Shown: piece after piece, positions 31,945 to 44,340 of the stretch
Layout: every line of letters begins with the position of its first letter
Position numbering within the stretch: position 1 is the stretch's first letter
Assembly (NCBI GenBank): GCA_028551475.1
Contig: CM052354.1
Span: 4,881,391-4,945,390 of the forward strand
DNA length: 64,000 nucleotides
Direction of reading: 5' to 3'
Source of the DNA: Casuarina equisetifolia
Taxonomy: Eukaryota; Streptophyta; Magnoliopsida; Fagales; Casuarinaceae
Made by a program: the position numbers and the translations under genes
Notes under the pieces: generated by a model
The model's database searches: none
Seen by the model: the letters and a program-made list of their open reading frames with translations, nothing else
What the model was told of the DNA's origin: nothing

Positions 31945-32640
31945 TTAATTTAATAACTTAAAGAAGGAAAAGAATTGGAATACAATAATATCAATAACGT
32001 AATTAAATACCCACCTTTTTTGGGTTAATCTCATAATCAACATATTAAACCATATATTTACATGTACAAACTCAATGCAAAAGAAGAAGGCTACACAGGT
32101 AGCAAGAAAAATCACCAGTCTGCCGGCATCAAACTGTTGGAAAACAAGTCATGAACGGGTCATGCCCAGACCAAATAAAAGTAGGCCCATTAAATGACAG
32201 TCGGGCCACGAATAATACACCAGGGCTAAAAGGAAACTTAGAAATGTCAAAAGCCGAAAGAACGAAGAGAAAACCCAATACCAAGTAGCCTAACATGTGG
32301 AGGAAATACGAGCAGAGAAAAATATTCACCGCAAGAAAATTTATCTTTTCCAGCGGTTTTGACAGTTGGTAGAATATCATGCACTCTTTTTACAAGAAAC
32401 AAACGCCATTAGTGAAAATCTGCGACCATTATTATTTCATCTTTTTTGGTGACTTTATCTTTCGCAGCAGCAGAGGACTGTCATTATTTTCTACTGTTTG
32501 ACAACACGGGAATCGATCACCCCTACTTTTTGTTTAATTGCAACGGGTGGCCAGCTGTTGCTACTTATCCCTTGGCCTACAAGCTTCTCAGATAAAAGCT
32601 TTCAGAACACCGAAGGTCGCCTGCAGGCCAAATCAAAGAA
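31945..32640. repeat. Block shared with 53530-53840
   Basis: Shared landmarks are GATAACGTAATTWAAT, ATATTAAACCATAT, CTACRCAGGTAGCAAGAAAA, AAATGAYAGTCSGGCCAC and GAAGGTCGCYYGCAGGCC. The copy at 53.5 kb lacks about 370 bp in the middle (about 32235-32605). This marks the start of a third partial duplication unit. Confidence 0.75.
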
Positions 32641-33361
32641 GAGTATATACTCAGGTATAGAATAACGTTTTTTTAAATAGAAGTGTTGCTTTATGGGTTT
32701 ACCGTAAAGAAAGTGACTTTTATCACCCCACTATGCTAGGGATCTTAGGGTTTAGGGTTGAGCAATGCAACATTTTGCTTAAGTAAATTATTTGGGATAA
32801 TTTGAAAGCTACAAAGTTTGGGTCATAAATAATATAAGCATCTATTTTTTGGATATTAGGTTGTTAAGAAATGAGGTCAAATGATGTTGTTAGATACAAA
32901 TCAATACTATTTTGCCACTAGTTACCAACAATAGAGAATTAATAGGCAACTAGATTTATAATTTTGACTCTAAAAAATGAATCACATGACTTTTTTATAA
33001 GAAAATTTGATTTTCTTTTAATTTTTTATTTAAATTTTTAATTAAAGTTAAGAAACTTATATTTTTTAAAAATAACTCTAAAGAAGGAAGATGCATTGTA
33101 TTTTTTAAACAATATAGAATATTCTTAACACAATTTTTAATATCTATATAGTATAATTAAAGCAAAAGGGCTCTGTTAAATGAATAATACATAATCTTAT
33201 GCTTATGCAAGAGAGTCGAAGGACAAGTGTCAGTGAGCCATCAAATCGATGTACCTGTCAGCTTTCAATGCTCTTTGCATTAGCCGACGTACCTGCCAAC
33301 TTCCATTGCTCTCCGCTTTAGTCATTTCTCGGTATGATTGCTTTACGAAAAGTATCAAAAT
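32641..33361. other. Intergenic, with small repeats
   Basis: No gene is seen. It contains a short telomere-like word (TTAGGGTTTAGGGTT, about 32747-32761) and a diverged 38-bp tandem repeat at 33247-33322 (unit starting CGAYGTACCTGYCARCTT). Confidence 0.5.
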
Positions 33362-33592
33362 TGTTGGAGATACGTGATTATATTTCCTTATATTGAGTGA
33401 TTATTCTTTCCATATAACAAAGTCCAATCGAGGAATTATTTGTATAATTGGTAGGAGATAAATTTGTTTATTTATTTGTTCATTCCCATATTTGTAAGTT
33501 CCTACATTATAAAGGGACAACTCTTGTACATTCTTTTTACTAAGCAATACGGAGGTTCTCTTCTTCATGCCCTTTTTCCTCCTTTTGTGACA
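33362..33592 (+). repeat. 5' LTR of the second copia element
   Basis: TGTTGGAGATACG to CTTTTGTGACA, followed by the primer site TGGTATCAAGAGCC. A TATA-like word (TATAAAG) lies at 33508-33514. Confidence 0.95.
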
Positions 33593-34299
33593 TGGTATCA
33601 AGAGCCATCTTTCCTGATTCTCTCACTTCCGCACTCTTTTTTCTTTGATTTCCTTTTTTTTTTTTTTCTTTTGTTGTCCATTGCTGACCTGCATCATAGC
33701 ATTAGAACCTCCGGTGTGGAAATCAACAACCCAAATTTTCAACAAACCAAACAAAACATTTTTCCTATTTTTTTCCTCTTACTGTCACCATGCCCAAGTC
33801 CACCAAGCCCCTTGCTGCGAATCCAAATGACCCCCTCATCGAGGACATCACCTATGCTTCTCCTTCTCTTGATCAACCCCCTTTGATTTAAGGTTGGCTG
33901 ATTTGCCAATTACTGGAATTCCCTTTGGGCCCTTTGTCTCCACGGCCTTGGACCCCACTGGTTTGGGCCCATCCTTGCCACCTATTCCTTGGTCCTATTG
34001 GGCCCTTTATTATTTCCCTCCAGGTGTTGGGCCTTCCCTAACCCAGTCCACTACTGGGCTATAACCCTACCCACCACCCTTCTTACCCTCCTCACCTCTT
34101 GGGCCTAGCCCGCCTCCCCTGACCTAGGTCCCCACTAGACCAAGCTGAATCCCTTTGGTCTCTCCCTAAAATCCTGGTCAACCCACTAGGTTGGATTTTT
34201 CGGGTTCGGGTAGTAATCCCTACCCGTTCCCCCTCCCTTTGTCGTTCCCTATTCCACCGCTACCCGCGGTCGCCCTGAACTAGGCGATCCACTCTACAC

Positions 34300-37200
34300 C
34301 GCCGTCTCCGATGGCTTGGAACTCCATCTCGTGGCTCACCTCCTCACTAGCACCAACAAAATTACTCGATTTGGGCACGTGAATTCTGTCGTACCCTTGT
34401 CACGAAGGATAGGGACGGGTTTCTCGATGGCTCGGTGCCCCTCCCGTCTAAGCCTCGCCTTATTCACCAATGGCGAAAGTGTTCCCAGCTCGTTCGGACG
34501 TGGATCGGGAATGCCCTTTTGCCTGATGTCGCTACCGGCCTCCCTCCCGCCGAAGATGTCCAGAGTCTTTGGGATAGCATCCGTGAAATGTATGGGCACA
34601 CGGATCGCGTTTGGTTGTTCCAAGTCAACCAATCCTTGGCCGATCTGAAACAAGGAAACCTTTTTGTCGCCATGCTCTTTAATCACTTCGCTGCTCTTTG
34701 CAACAAACATGATTAAGCCGAAGAACCCCTTGAGGGTCCTGATTCGACTTTCCGGAAATATAAAAAAATAAAGGAATAAAATCGGCTTATTTGTTTTCTT
34801 TTGAGCCTGAATGAAACTTATAATATTTTTTGTTCTCAAATTCTGGCAATGGAGCCTCCACTTTCGCTGTGATGTCTCTTCCACTTAGCTGTCCAGAAGA
34901 AAACCAATGATTAGCATCGTTAGAATATCTTTGTGTCGGTGAATTCATGATTCTAACTTGTCGCGCAACAAATGCCCAAAGAGCTTTAGCCTCTCGTGGG
35001 AGAAATGGCTGGATAGCCACTTCGGCGGCCTTAGTTTTTTTTGAGATCGCTTCACGCTACCCTTTGTTTAACGCGGATGACTCAAATGAAAACCTTAGAT
35101 CGGATGGCTATCCTTCATTTGACCTCGCGCCTTTATCCAACGGCTCTCAGTGTGTGACCACTGCACCCGCAGTCAAGCAATCCAACGGTGCGCAACACTC
35201 CTTTAATTCACACAAATATGATAGTCCAAACACATCCCGCGGCAAATCCAACGATCTAAATAATTTATTTTGCGATTATTGCAAAAGGCGCAACCATACT
35301 AAGGACCATTGTTGGAAATTACATGGCAAGCCTGTTGATCGTGATCAATCTAATTCTAAGGCCTTCTCTAATGCTATAACCTCCTCTGCTGGGCCTAATC
35401 CCTTACTCATTTAGGCCTAGGTCCAACAAATTATGCAGGCCTTCAATCAGAACAGGGCCCCTGACAAGATTTCCAGTTTTGCAAGTACTTTTTTTTATTT
35501 TTCAAGCTTACTTACATCGACTACATGGATTATTGATTTAGATGTCAATGATCACATAATTTGCAATTTTTTTTTTCAAAATCCACCTCAATCACTCATC
35601 CACGTTCGTTTGTCTTCCCAATGGTAACATTACTTCTGTATTTGCCATTGGTGATGTCATTCTTAGTGCTCATCTCACACTTAAAAATGTCCTTTATGTC
35701 CCCGAGTTCCAATTTAATCTCATATCTGCTTCCAAGCTTTGCTCTCATAATGATTGTTGACTCATTCTTGATTCCACTCTTTGTCTCTTTTAGGCCCGTT
35801 CGACTGGCCAACTGATGGGCTTGGGTAGTGTCCATCAAGGCCTTTATTTTTGGGTTTCTTTTCTAGCAAATTTTCATTTTTCTAGTTGTATTCCCCCATC
35901 CAAGGGCACCTTTTGTAATGTGAATTTTAATAATAATATTTCCCTTCTTCATCAGCGATTGGGTCATAGTGCCTTATACCGCTCTCCCAAATGTTCCATT
36001 TGTCCCCTCGCTAAACAATCTCACACTCCTTTTCCCTCTAGCACATCCCGTGCCACCTCACCCTTTTCCTTTATCCACTTAGACATTTGGGGACCCTATC
36101 ACACCCCCCATCACGATGGTTCTCATTTCTTCCATACCCTTGTTGATGATTTCTCTCGTGGTACTTGGATTTTCCTCATGCAATCCAAATCCTAAGCTTT
36201 GACCTATCTCACCTGTTTCTTTACCCTCATTCAAACCCAATTCCACACTTTCGTTCAGCGTGTTCGCACTGATAATGCCATTGATTTCTTTAATCACGCA
36301 TGTTCTTCCTTTTTCCACTCTCATGGTATTTTACATGAGAGCTCCTGCACTTATATACCCCAACAAAATGGGATCGTCGAACGCAAACACCACCATCTTC
36401 TTGAAGTTGCTAGGGCCCTTAAATACCAAGCCTCCATTCCTGACCATTTTTGGGGCGATTATATGATCACTGCAGATTATCTCATTGATCGCATGTCGTC
36501 CTATGTGCTTGATGGTCAGACCCCTTTTGCACTTTTATTTGGAAAGCCACCAGACACTAGTCACCTTCGTGTCTTTGGTTGTCTTTGTTATGCTACTACT
36601 GTTGGGCTTTGGGACAAATTGGGTCCTCGTGCCACCCGTTGCATTTTTATGGGCTATCCCTCGTTATAGAAAGGGTATTGTGTTTATGATCCCTCTACTG
36701 ATCGGTTCTTTATCAGTAGGGATGTGGTTTTTCATGAAGATACTTTCCCTTTTCAATCTTAGTTGTTGTCGGATGGCCCCTTTGAGTCCTCTCTCGGACC
36801 TCAGCCTTTCTTATTTGATTCTAATGATGAACAGCACCCCTTGTTGCCTTTGATTGGGACTCTTGCTTTTGGTGTTCCCCCGGTTTTGCCCTCTTCTGCT
36901 CCACCGCCCTTCTCTAATCCTGACTCCTTGTCAGATTTGATTTATGTGCCCCTTTCTCCTACTATTACTCCTGATCATTCCTTGGCTCTCATTCCGTATT
37001 AGCCGCCTCCTGCTGTTGCACTTCCGGCATTGTCTCCTGTTGTAGCCCCATGACATTCTGGCAGTCCTACTTGTCCTCCTACTTGGACAAAGGACTATAT
37101 TTGTTCTTCAGTAAAAGTGGCCAGCATTCGTTACCTTATTTCTTCCTACACCAGTTTTGACCGTTTCTTGCCCGATCATTTTTGTTGCATCAGTAGAATC

Positions 37201-38782
37201 TCCGCTGAAGTGGAACCCACCTTCTACTGCTAAATATCCTAAATGGCAAGCTGCCATGGCAGATGAACTTAGTGCTCTTACTGATAATCACACTTGGGAT
37301 GTAGTTTCTCACCCTTCTCATCGGCAACCCATTAGCTGCAAATGGGTCTATAAGATCAAATATCGGGCTGACGGAACCATGGAACGATACAAGGCTCGTC
37401 TAGTGGCCAAAGGTTATACCCAACAGGAAGGTTTTGACTATCAGGACACTTTTTCTCCCATTACCAAAGAAGGTACAGTGCGTACTTTCCTTGCTATTAC
37501 TACCATTAGAGACTGGTCTCTCCATTAGATGGATGTCTATAATGCCTTCCTTCATGGTGATTTGTATAAGGAGATCTACATGGACCTTCCCCTAGGATTA
37601 CATAGACAAGGGGAGTCTAGGGTTTGTTGTCTTCGTAAATCCTTTTATGGCCTTAAGCAAGCTTCTCGACAATGGTACGCAAAATTCACTTATGCTTTTC
37701 TCTCTGCCAATTTTCGTCAATCTTAGCATGACTATGCTTTATTCATATGGTGCAAAGGTGCCTCTTCTATCTACTTATTGTTCTATGTTGATGATATCTT
37801 AATCATGGGTAATGACATCTTTGCAATTGAGCGTTTTAAGAAATTTCTACACTCTACCTTTCGCATCAAGGATTTAGGACCACCCAAGTATTACCTCGGC
37901 ATTGAGATTGCTCGTTCAGATAAAGGGATTTGCTTAAGCTAGCAAAATTTCATTTTGGAAATTCTCTCTGAGGCTGGTTTATCAGGATGCAAACCTGCCA
38001 TCATTCCATTTAAGCAAAATTTGAATCTCACAACTCCTGAGTACGATGTGGGAATGTCACCTCCAAATGAGGACCTCCCACTCAAGGATCCATCAATTTA
38101 TAAGTGTTTGGTTGGCAAATTTATTTGTCTCACCATGATAAGACGTGATATTTGTTATGTAGTCTAGATTCTTAGTCAATTCATGCACTATCCAAAACAG
38201 TCTAACATGAATGCAACCCTGAAAGTAGTAAAATACTTAAAGGGATGTCCAGGTTTGGGAATTCTTTTATCCAAAAATTGCAACATAGAAATGACAGCTT
38301 ATTGTGACACAGACTATGCCACTTGTCCTATGAGCAAGAGATCAATGACGGGATTCTGTGTAAAGTTTGGAAATTCCTTGTTATCTTGGAAAACGAAGAA
38401 GCAATTAATTGTTTCTTTGTCATCTGCTAAATCTGAATATCACGCCATGGCTAAGACAACATGTGAAGTCATCTGGTTGAGAGGTCTTCCTCAAGATCTA
38501 GGAGTTCGCATCAAAGGTCCTACTCTTCTATTCTATGATAATGATGCTGCCCTCAAACTTGCTGCAAACCCTATGGTTCATGAACGGACCAAGCACATTG
38601 AAGTAGATTGTCATTTTACGAGAGATAAGATCCAAGAAGGAATTATCAAGACAAAAGAAATTCGGACTATAGAGCAGCTAGTTGACATCTTCACCAAGGC
38701 CCTCTGTCACAAACAACACACGTATCTATTAAAGAAGCTAGGCGTATTTGACATTTACAAGCCACAAAAGCCACCAACTTGA
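34300..38782 (+). pseudogene. Gag-pol remnants of the second copia element
   Basis: Gag core at about 34435-34716 (LVRTWIGNALLPDV, AEDVQSLWDSIREMYGH), then a broken stretch. One zinc knuckle at about 35270-35325 (CDYCKRRNHTKDHC). The protease site is ruined: IIDLDVNDH where DSG is expected. Integrase pieces at 35940-36669 (LHQRLGH, HLDIWGPY, RTDNAIDF, NGIVERKHHH). Reverse transcriptase pieces at 37260-37950 ([22 protein letters not shown]). RNase H and C-terminus at 38183-38782 (AYCDTDYATCP, LVDIFTKALC). Many in-frame stops separate the pieces, several of the CAA/CAG-to-TAA/TAG kind. Not autonomous. Confidence 0.9.
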
Positions 38783-38789
38783 GGGGGAG

Positions 38790-39020
38790 TGTTGGAGATA
38801 CGTGATTATATTTCCTTATATTGAGCGATTATTCTTTCCATATAACAAAGTCCAATTGAGGAATTATTTGTATAATCAGTAGGAGATAAATTTGTTTATT
38901 TATTTGTTCATTCCCATATTTGTAAGTTCCTACATTATAAAGGGACAACTCTTGTACATTCCTTTTACTAAGCAATACAGAGGTTCTCTTCTTCATGCCC
39001 TTTTTCCTCCTTTTGTGACA
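38790..39020 (+). repeat. 3' LTR of the second copia element
   Basis: 231 bp, preceded by the purine tract TTGAGGGGGAG. Differences from the 5' LTR are all transitions, as far as I can see. Confidence 0.95.
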
Positions 39021-39025
39021 AAAAT

Positions 39026-39734
39026 AATTCAAAAATTGATTGGAAATTGAAGGATCAAGACATGTTATTTCTAAAATCAGGATTATAAATCACTTTTTAG
39101 CTTTTTTATCAAAATTGATTTTAGTATGCAATTAATATTTATCAAGTTTTTAGAAGAATCACCTAATATTTTGAAGATTTGTCTTTTTAGTGGCATTATT
39201 TACACAAATTGTATAGTATAAAAATCATTTTATCTGTATAATATTGAATATATATGAATATTGTGTGCTAAACCAGTTAGTTTTGGAGTAATTTTCACCG
39301 AATAGAATGATAAGTTAAGAAACTATTTATCAAATTTAACTACTTTTCTTGAGAATAGAGATTGAGTTTTTTTCATTCCATTTTGAAGCATTGATCGTAC
39401 TAACTCTTTGATAGTACGAATAATGATTGGACTTTTGAAAATACTATGTTATTAAGGGTTAAATTTTTTAATTTTCAATTCAATGAAGGCCAATAAACCC
39501 TCACGAAACCATCAAATTTAATAATTAAAGGAAACAAAAAAAAAATTAAGAGAATAGAAGACTAATTCATTACATGACTTGGTCGAGTGTTTATTGCTCG
39601 CGTGGTCCAGGAGCTCTTCAACCAAAACGACTGAATGTCACAACTGAAACGCTGGAAGTCATAAAAATGGAAGACGAGGACTCGGACTCCAACGTAGCTG
39701 AACATCAATCTATCTCTCTACATTCAATGATGGT
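39026..39734. other. Intergenic flank upstream of NLR2
   Basis: No gene is seen. Near 39660-39700 there is a GAAGAC...GACTC word series similar to the repeats upstream of NLR1 (12730-12990, 14215). Confidence 0.4.
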
Positions 39735-40058
39735 TGAGATGCAAATATAAGAGCTTCTTGGTTGTTTTACCGCTTATTTCCTCCAATCACGGCGGATCCA
39801 TCAAGCCTTTGGCGGGTTGAATATTGAACGTAATTGCGGATAGCTGTAATAATGGTCTGCTGATGTAGAAATTTCCATTATAATTGTCCTGGCTCTCTGT
39901 TAAGTCTGACAATTTGAAAAAAAAGCTTGATTTTGGGTTCTGTTTGTCAGATTTTGGGTCTTATAAAGACATAGGATCCGCTTCAATCTTTCAATCCAAA
40001 AAACGCTCTCTCTTTCACTCCTGCAGTCTTTCACTTGTCATTCACACCTCATCAAGAA
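39735..40058 (+). promoter_or_regulatory. NLR2 promoter and leader region
   Basis: Homologous to the NLR1 promoter block (GAGCTTCTTGGTTGTTTTAC is shared exactly) and to the orphan fragments near 57.2 and 59.2 kb. The putative TATA word of NLR1 is replaced by GATGTAGAAA. The leader just before the ATG is pyrimidine-rich, as in NLR1. Confidence 0.5.
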
Positions 40059-43000
40059 ATGGCGGAAGGAGTTTTCTTCTCCATTGCTGGGGGAATCCTC
40101 GAGACTTTGGTCCCATTGATTACCGACGACATCATACTGCCGTGGGGTTTCCAAGGTGAGCTTGAAAACCTGCGGAGCAAGGTTTTAACCATCAAAGCCG
40201 TGCTTCTGGATGCGGAGGAGAAACGGGCTAAAAGCAATACAGTTAACCTTTGGCTTGAGAAGCTAAGCGATGTCTTTTATGAAGCGGATGATTTGGTGGA
40301 TGCTATTTCCACCGAAGCTCTCGTACAAAGAAGAATAACACTTGATAGGAAGGCAAAGAGGGTACGCACATCCTTTTTCTCATTCCCGCAGTCTTTGTTT
40401 CATGATTTTAAAATGGGCCAGTGTATTAGGGAGATTAGAGGGAAAATAGATGCCATTGTGGATGATATCCCTAGATTTCAATTCCTGGAGCGCCAAAATG
40501 AAGGACGCGGGTTTTTGAAGAGGGGTGATACTCATTCTTATTTAGGTGAGGATATCGTTATTGGTCGGGAGGATGATAAGAAGGCAGTTATAGACCGTCT
40601 GAAGGGGTTAGAATTTGACAAGAAGGTTTCAATCGTTCCAATTGTTGGTATTAGGGGCTGGGGAAAACTTCATTAGCTCAACTCATTTTCAATGATAGAG
40701 AAATTCAAAGAACTTTTGAGCTAAAAATGTGGATTTGTGTGTTTGATCCCTTTGATGTTAAACTTATTGTTAAAAAAATAGTGGAGTCTGCCACCAAAAC
40801 AATTCCTGAAAGTAATCAAATGGAGATATTGGTAGAGAACCTTCGAAGGGAATCGAGGGGAAGAAGTACTTGTTGGTATTGGATGATGTGTGCTGCGAGG
40901 CTAGTACAAAATGGTCTCAATTGTATAATCTATTGACGTGTGGAGGAAGAGACAGTAAAATATTAGTGATAACGCGAAAGCTTAGTGTTGCAAAAATTAT
41001 GCAAACTGAACCATATGAATTATGTGGTTTAGCGGAAAAGGACTCATGGGAGTTATTTAAGCAAAAGGCTTTTGAGAATGGGTGTGAGTGGAGGAATTTA
41101 GAAGGGATGGGAAGAGAGATTCTTAAAAAGTGTAAAGGTGTTCCTCTTGCTATAAAGACAATAGGAAGGTTGTTATACTCTAAAGGTCTAGAAGAATGGA
41201 AAAAATTTATAAAATATGAACTTTCAAAAATAAAACAAGAAGAAGAAGAAAAAGATATCATACCAACTTTAAAGCTAAGTTATGATAAAATTTCTTCAAA
41301 TTTAAAGCATTGTTTTGCTTTTTGTAGTTTATTTCCAAAAGATCATGAGTTTGAAATAGCAACATTGATAAATCATTGGATAGTGCAAGGATTTGTAGAT
41401 TTACAAGAAGATCAATGTTTGGAAGATGTTGGAAATGAGTATTTTAAAACTTTACTTTGGAGATCATTTTTTCAAGAAGTTAGTATAGATGAATGGGGTG
41501 AATTATCTAGATGCAAAATGCATGATCTCATGCATGACCTTGCCACATCAGTAGCTGGAGCATTGATGACCACATTTACTTCTGGGAATAGGAATAGGTT
41601 AGAGAGAGTTCGACATATTGCAGTTACTCCTAGTAAAACTTTTGATTTTGCTGAGATGAGTTCACTGTACGAGGTACAAAAGATACAGTCATTTCTTTGT
41701 CCTTCATTTTTTACATAACATCATGGCAGGGATTGCATGGCAGTTGATTATGAAGCTATCAGAAAAAGTTTTAAGAATTTGTGCATGTTAGATCTAACGG
41801 CAAGATTGCAAACTTTTGTGCCTGAATCTATTGGTGAATTGAAGCATTTAAGATTTCTTAATTTTTCTTTTAATGAAAGTATTGAGCTGTTGCCAAATTC
41901 TATAACTAAGTTGGTAAATTTACAATACCTATATCTTAGCCATTGTGACGGGATTGCAGAATTACCAAGATATTTTAAAAACTTGGTGAACTTGAGAATT
42001 CTTGATGCCTATGAATGTAAGATGCAGTATCTACCAAAAGGTTTTGAGCAACTTGTCATGCTTAGGCGTTTGGACCTCAATTGTTGTAGAGAGCTGAGGC
42101 GTTTACTCAATGGGATGGGACAAATGACAAATCTGGAAACATTAAGTATGCATTCTTGTGATTCACTCGAAGAATTACCTAAAGACATTGGAAAATTAGT
42201 CAACCTAAGGTTTCTTGATGTTCGGAATTGTGATAAGGTGAGCTATGTACCATGCACGTTTGAGAAATTGACTGATCTTAAAACATTGTAGGGTTTTGAG
42301 GATTATTGAAGTTCTCCTAAGGATAGTATTGGGTTAGATGCATTAAGCAGTTTAAATGACTTAACAGAAAATATAATCATTAAAGGTTTGAGTTGTGGAG
42401 AAGGTGTCACGACATGATACAAGGTTGCGAATTTAAAGGGCAAAGAACATCTCAGTTCTTTGCATTTGGAATAGAGCAAAACTGTTGTCAATGGTTTGGA
42501 TGATGATGTGTCAGTGGAAGTATTGCAACCACACCAAAATTTAAAACACCTTAAATTACTTGACTGTTGGTTCCAAGGCCTCCGAGCTGGCTATCATTGC
42601 TTCCAAATCTTGTTAGTTTGACATTAAATGGGTGTAATAAATGGCAATACCTAACACCATTAAGTCACCTATCTTCTCTGAAGAGTCTTGAGCTTTTCTA
42701 TATGGAGGGCCTGGAATATATATCAAATTTGGGTTAGTGGAGTAATTTCCCTCTTTCTTCATCGACATCGATGACGTTTTTTCCATCTTTAAAGGAGATG
42801 ACTCTAACAAATTGTCCAAATCTTAAAGGTTGGTGGGGCGGTTCTTTTGTAAAGGATGACAATTTAGTCCTTTCATTTCCTCTTCTTTCAAACCTAAAAA
42901 TTAAAGATTGTCCAATGTTGACTTCGATGCCAATGTTTCCACATCTCGAAAAGTCACTATGGTTGAGAAATACCAGCTTAAAGCCACTGCAACAAACACT

Positions 43001-43623
43001 GATGATGAATACGGCAACAACAATGGTGTCTTCTAAGCTTGCTGACTCTTTGGGCACTCCCCTCTCAAAATTGAAGGCAATAGAATTCAATTTAGTTACA
43101 GAACTAGAAGCTCTCCCGGAGGAAGGACTACAAAACCTTGTCTCTCTTGAGTCTTTGAGGTTTAGTAATTGTGATAAATTAAAGTCCCTCTCTCCAGGAG
43201 TCCAATATCTCACAATAATTTAATTTCTAAGTATTAAAGGTTGTCCAATGTTTTTAGAGGATGAGGATGGAATGCAATGGCAAGGTTTTAAAAGTCTTCT
43301 ATATCTTAACTTTAAGAGCCTTCCAAAATTGTCCTCCCTCCCTCTATGTCTTCAGCATGTTACCACTTTAAAGGCATTATATTGGTCATTGTGAATGCTT
43401 GATGACTATAGCATATTTGATCCACCAGTGCAAATCACTTGAAGTGCTTCGCAGTTCACGCTGCCCCAATTTAGCATCATTACCCGTTGAAACGGGTTGG
43501 CCTTTGAAGAGGTTAGAAATTCATGAGTGCCCCATCTTATCACAAAAATGTGAAAAGGGGAAGGGCGAATATTGGCTGAAGATTGCCCACATTCCAGAGT
43601 TATGCGTGCAACAGCTAGTGTGA
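40059..43623 (+). pseudogene. NLR2, CC-NB-LRR paralogue of NLR1 (multiple lesions)
   Basis: Starts MAEGVFFSIAGG; an in-frame ATG eight codons upstream (40035) is not shared with NLR1. The coiled coil is intact (LSDVFYEADDLVDAI). The first lesion is a 1-bp loss inside the P-loop near 40668, turning GGLGKTT into GIRGWGKLH and a stop. A second 1-bp loss near 40848 lies just before kinase-2 (LVLDDVC). From there NB-ARC is readable to MHDLMHDL near 41519. Further stops occur at 41716-41718, 42289-42291 and several places after. LRR pieces continue to the KGEYWLKIAHIP tail at about 43567-43605. It is older and more decayed than NLR1 but aligns over its full length. Not functional as a nucleotide-binding receptor. 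Confidence 0.9.
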
Positions 43624-44340
43624 CTCCCATCTATACCTCAAAGCTAATTTGTTCTCCACGCATGATCCACAAAATTCGGTAAATATCATCCATTTACTTT
43701 ATTTTAAAAGTCTTATTGGAATTGAAATATTTATTTTCTTGACCTTATTTTCTCTCTCAATCTCTTGATTTCTAAATTACTGAAAAATTTAAGAAGAATT
43801 GAAATTTGAAATTGAAATTGGTGTAGAGGTGACTTAACATTTTATAGTTTATACTATTTTTATTAGTTTTTTAATCAAATACCAATTTAAGTTTTTCAAA
43901 ACTGTTTTGTTCAAAGAAAAAAGTTGTTGCATCTTTATTGGAAAGCTTGACTTAGGTAATATTGTGCATCTTTTTTCTATATTTTTTTGTTTCCTTATAT
44001 TTCTTAGTTTTTAAATTTCATATCTATGAAGAGTGCTATTCAGAGCAATCAAGAGGGGGTCATTCAAGGTCTGTGTCCAAAGTCGTCATCAATGTCACCT
44101 TGGCAGTCAAGGAGATCCAAAGCTGGTTTTAAGAACAAATAGCAGAGTCATATTTGGGATTGGCAAAGAAGATTCGACGGAGAAAGAGGGGGCCTAAGTG
44201 AAAAGATGAGGGGGAGACTGGTAGAGTTGAGTGCTGGAAAACCAAGTTGAGTTATCGGGGAGTCTAGCCTAGAGCTGAAAAAAATGGTATAACTTCTGAA
44301 CTTTGTTGGATTTGCTTGTGTATGATAGTTTAACACTCAT
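43624..44340. other. NLR2 3' flank
   Basis: Collinear with the NLR1 3' flank: the conserved possible donor near 43678, one partial copy of the 143-bp unit near 43920-43985, and the GTCACCTTGGCAGTCAAGGA block near 44094. No gene. Confidence 0.5.

Larger units (their letters stand above)
33362..39020 (+). mobile_element. Degenerate Ty1/copia LTR retrotransposon (5,659 bp)
   Basis: Two 231-bp LTRs with canonical TG...CA ends, flanked by a 5-bp duplication AAAAT (33357-33361 and 39021-39025). The LTRs differ at about six positions, so it is several times older than the element in NLR1 (roughly 1 million years at 1.3e-8 per site per year, assumed). The interior keeps recognisable gag and pol but with many stops and frameshifts. 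It lies between the copy B block and NLR2, not inside a gene. Confidence 0.95.

Noticed and set aside
33443..33886. Long plus-strand frame across the 5' LTR and leader of the older copia element
   Set aside because: Pyrimidine-rich untranslated leader; no similarity to gag.
34787..35020. Minus-strand frame in the older copia element that suggested an inserted gene
   Set aside because: The plus strand reads continuously as degenerate gag here (KNRLICFLLSLNET), so nothing is inserted.
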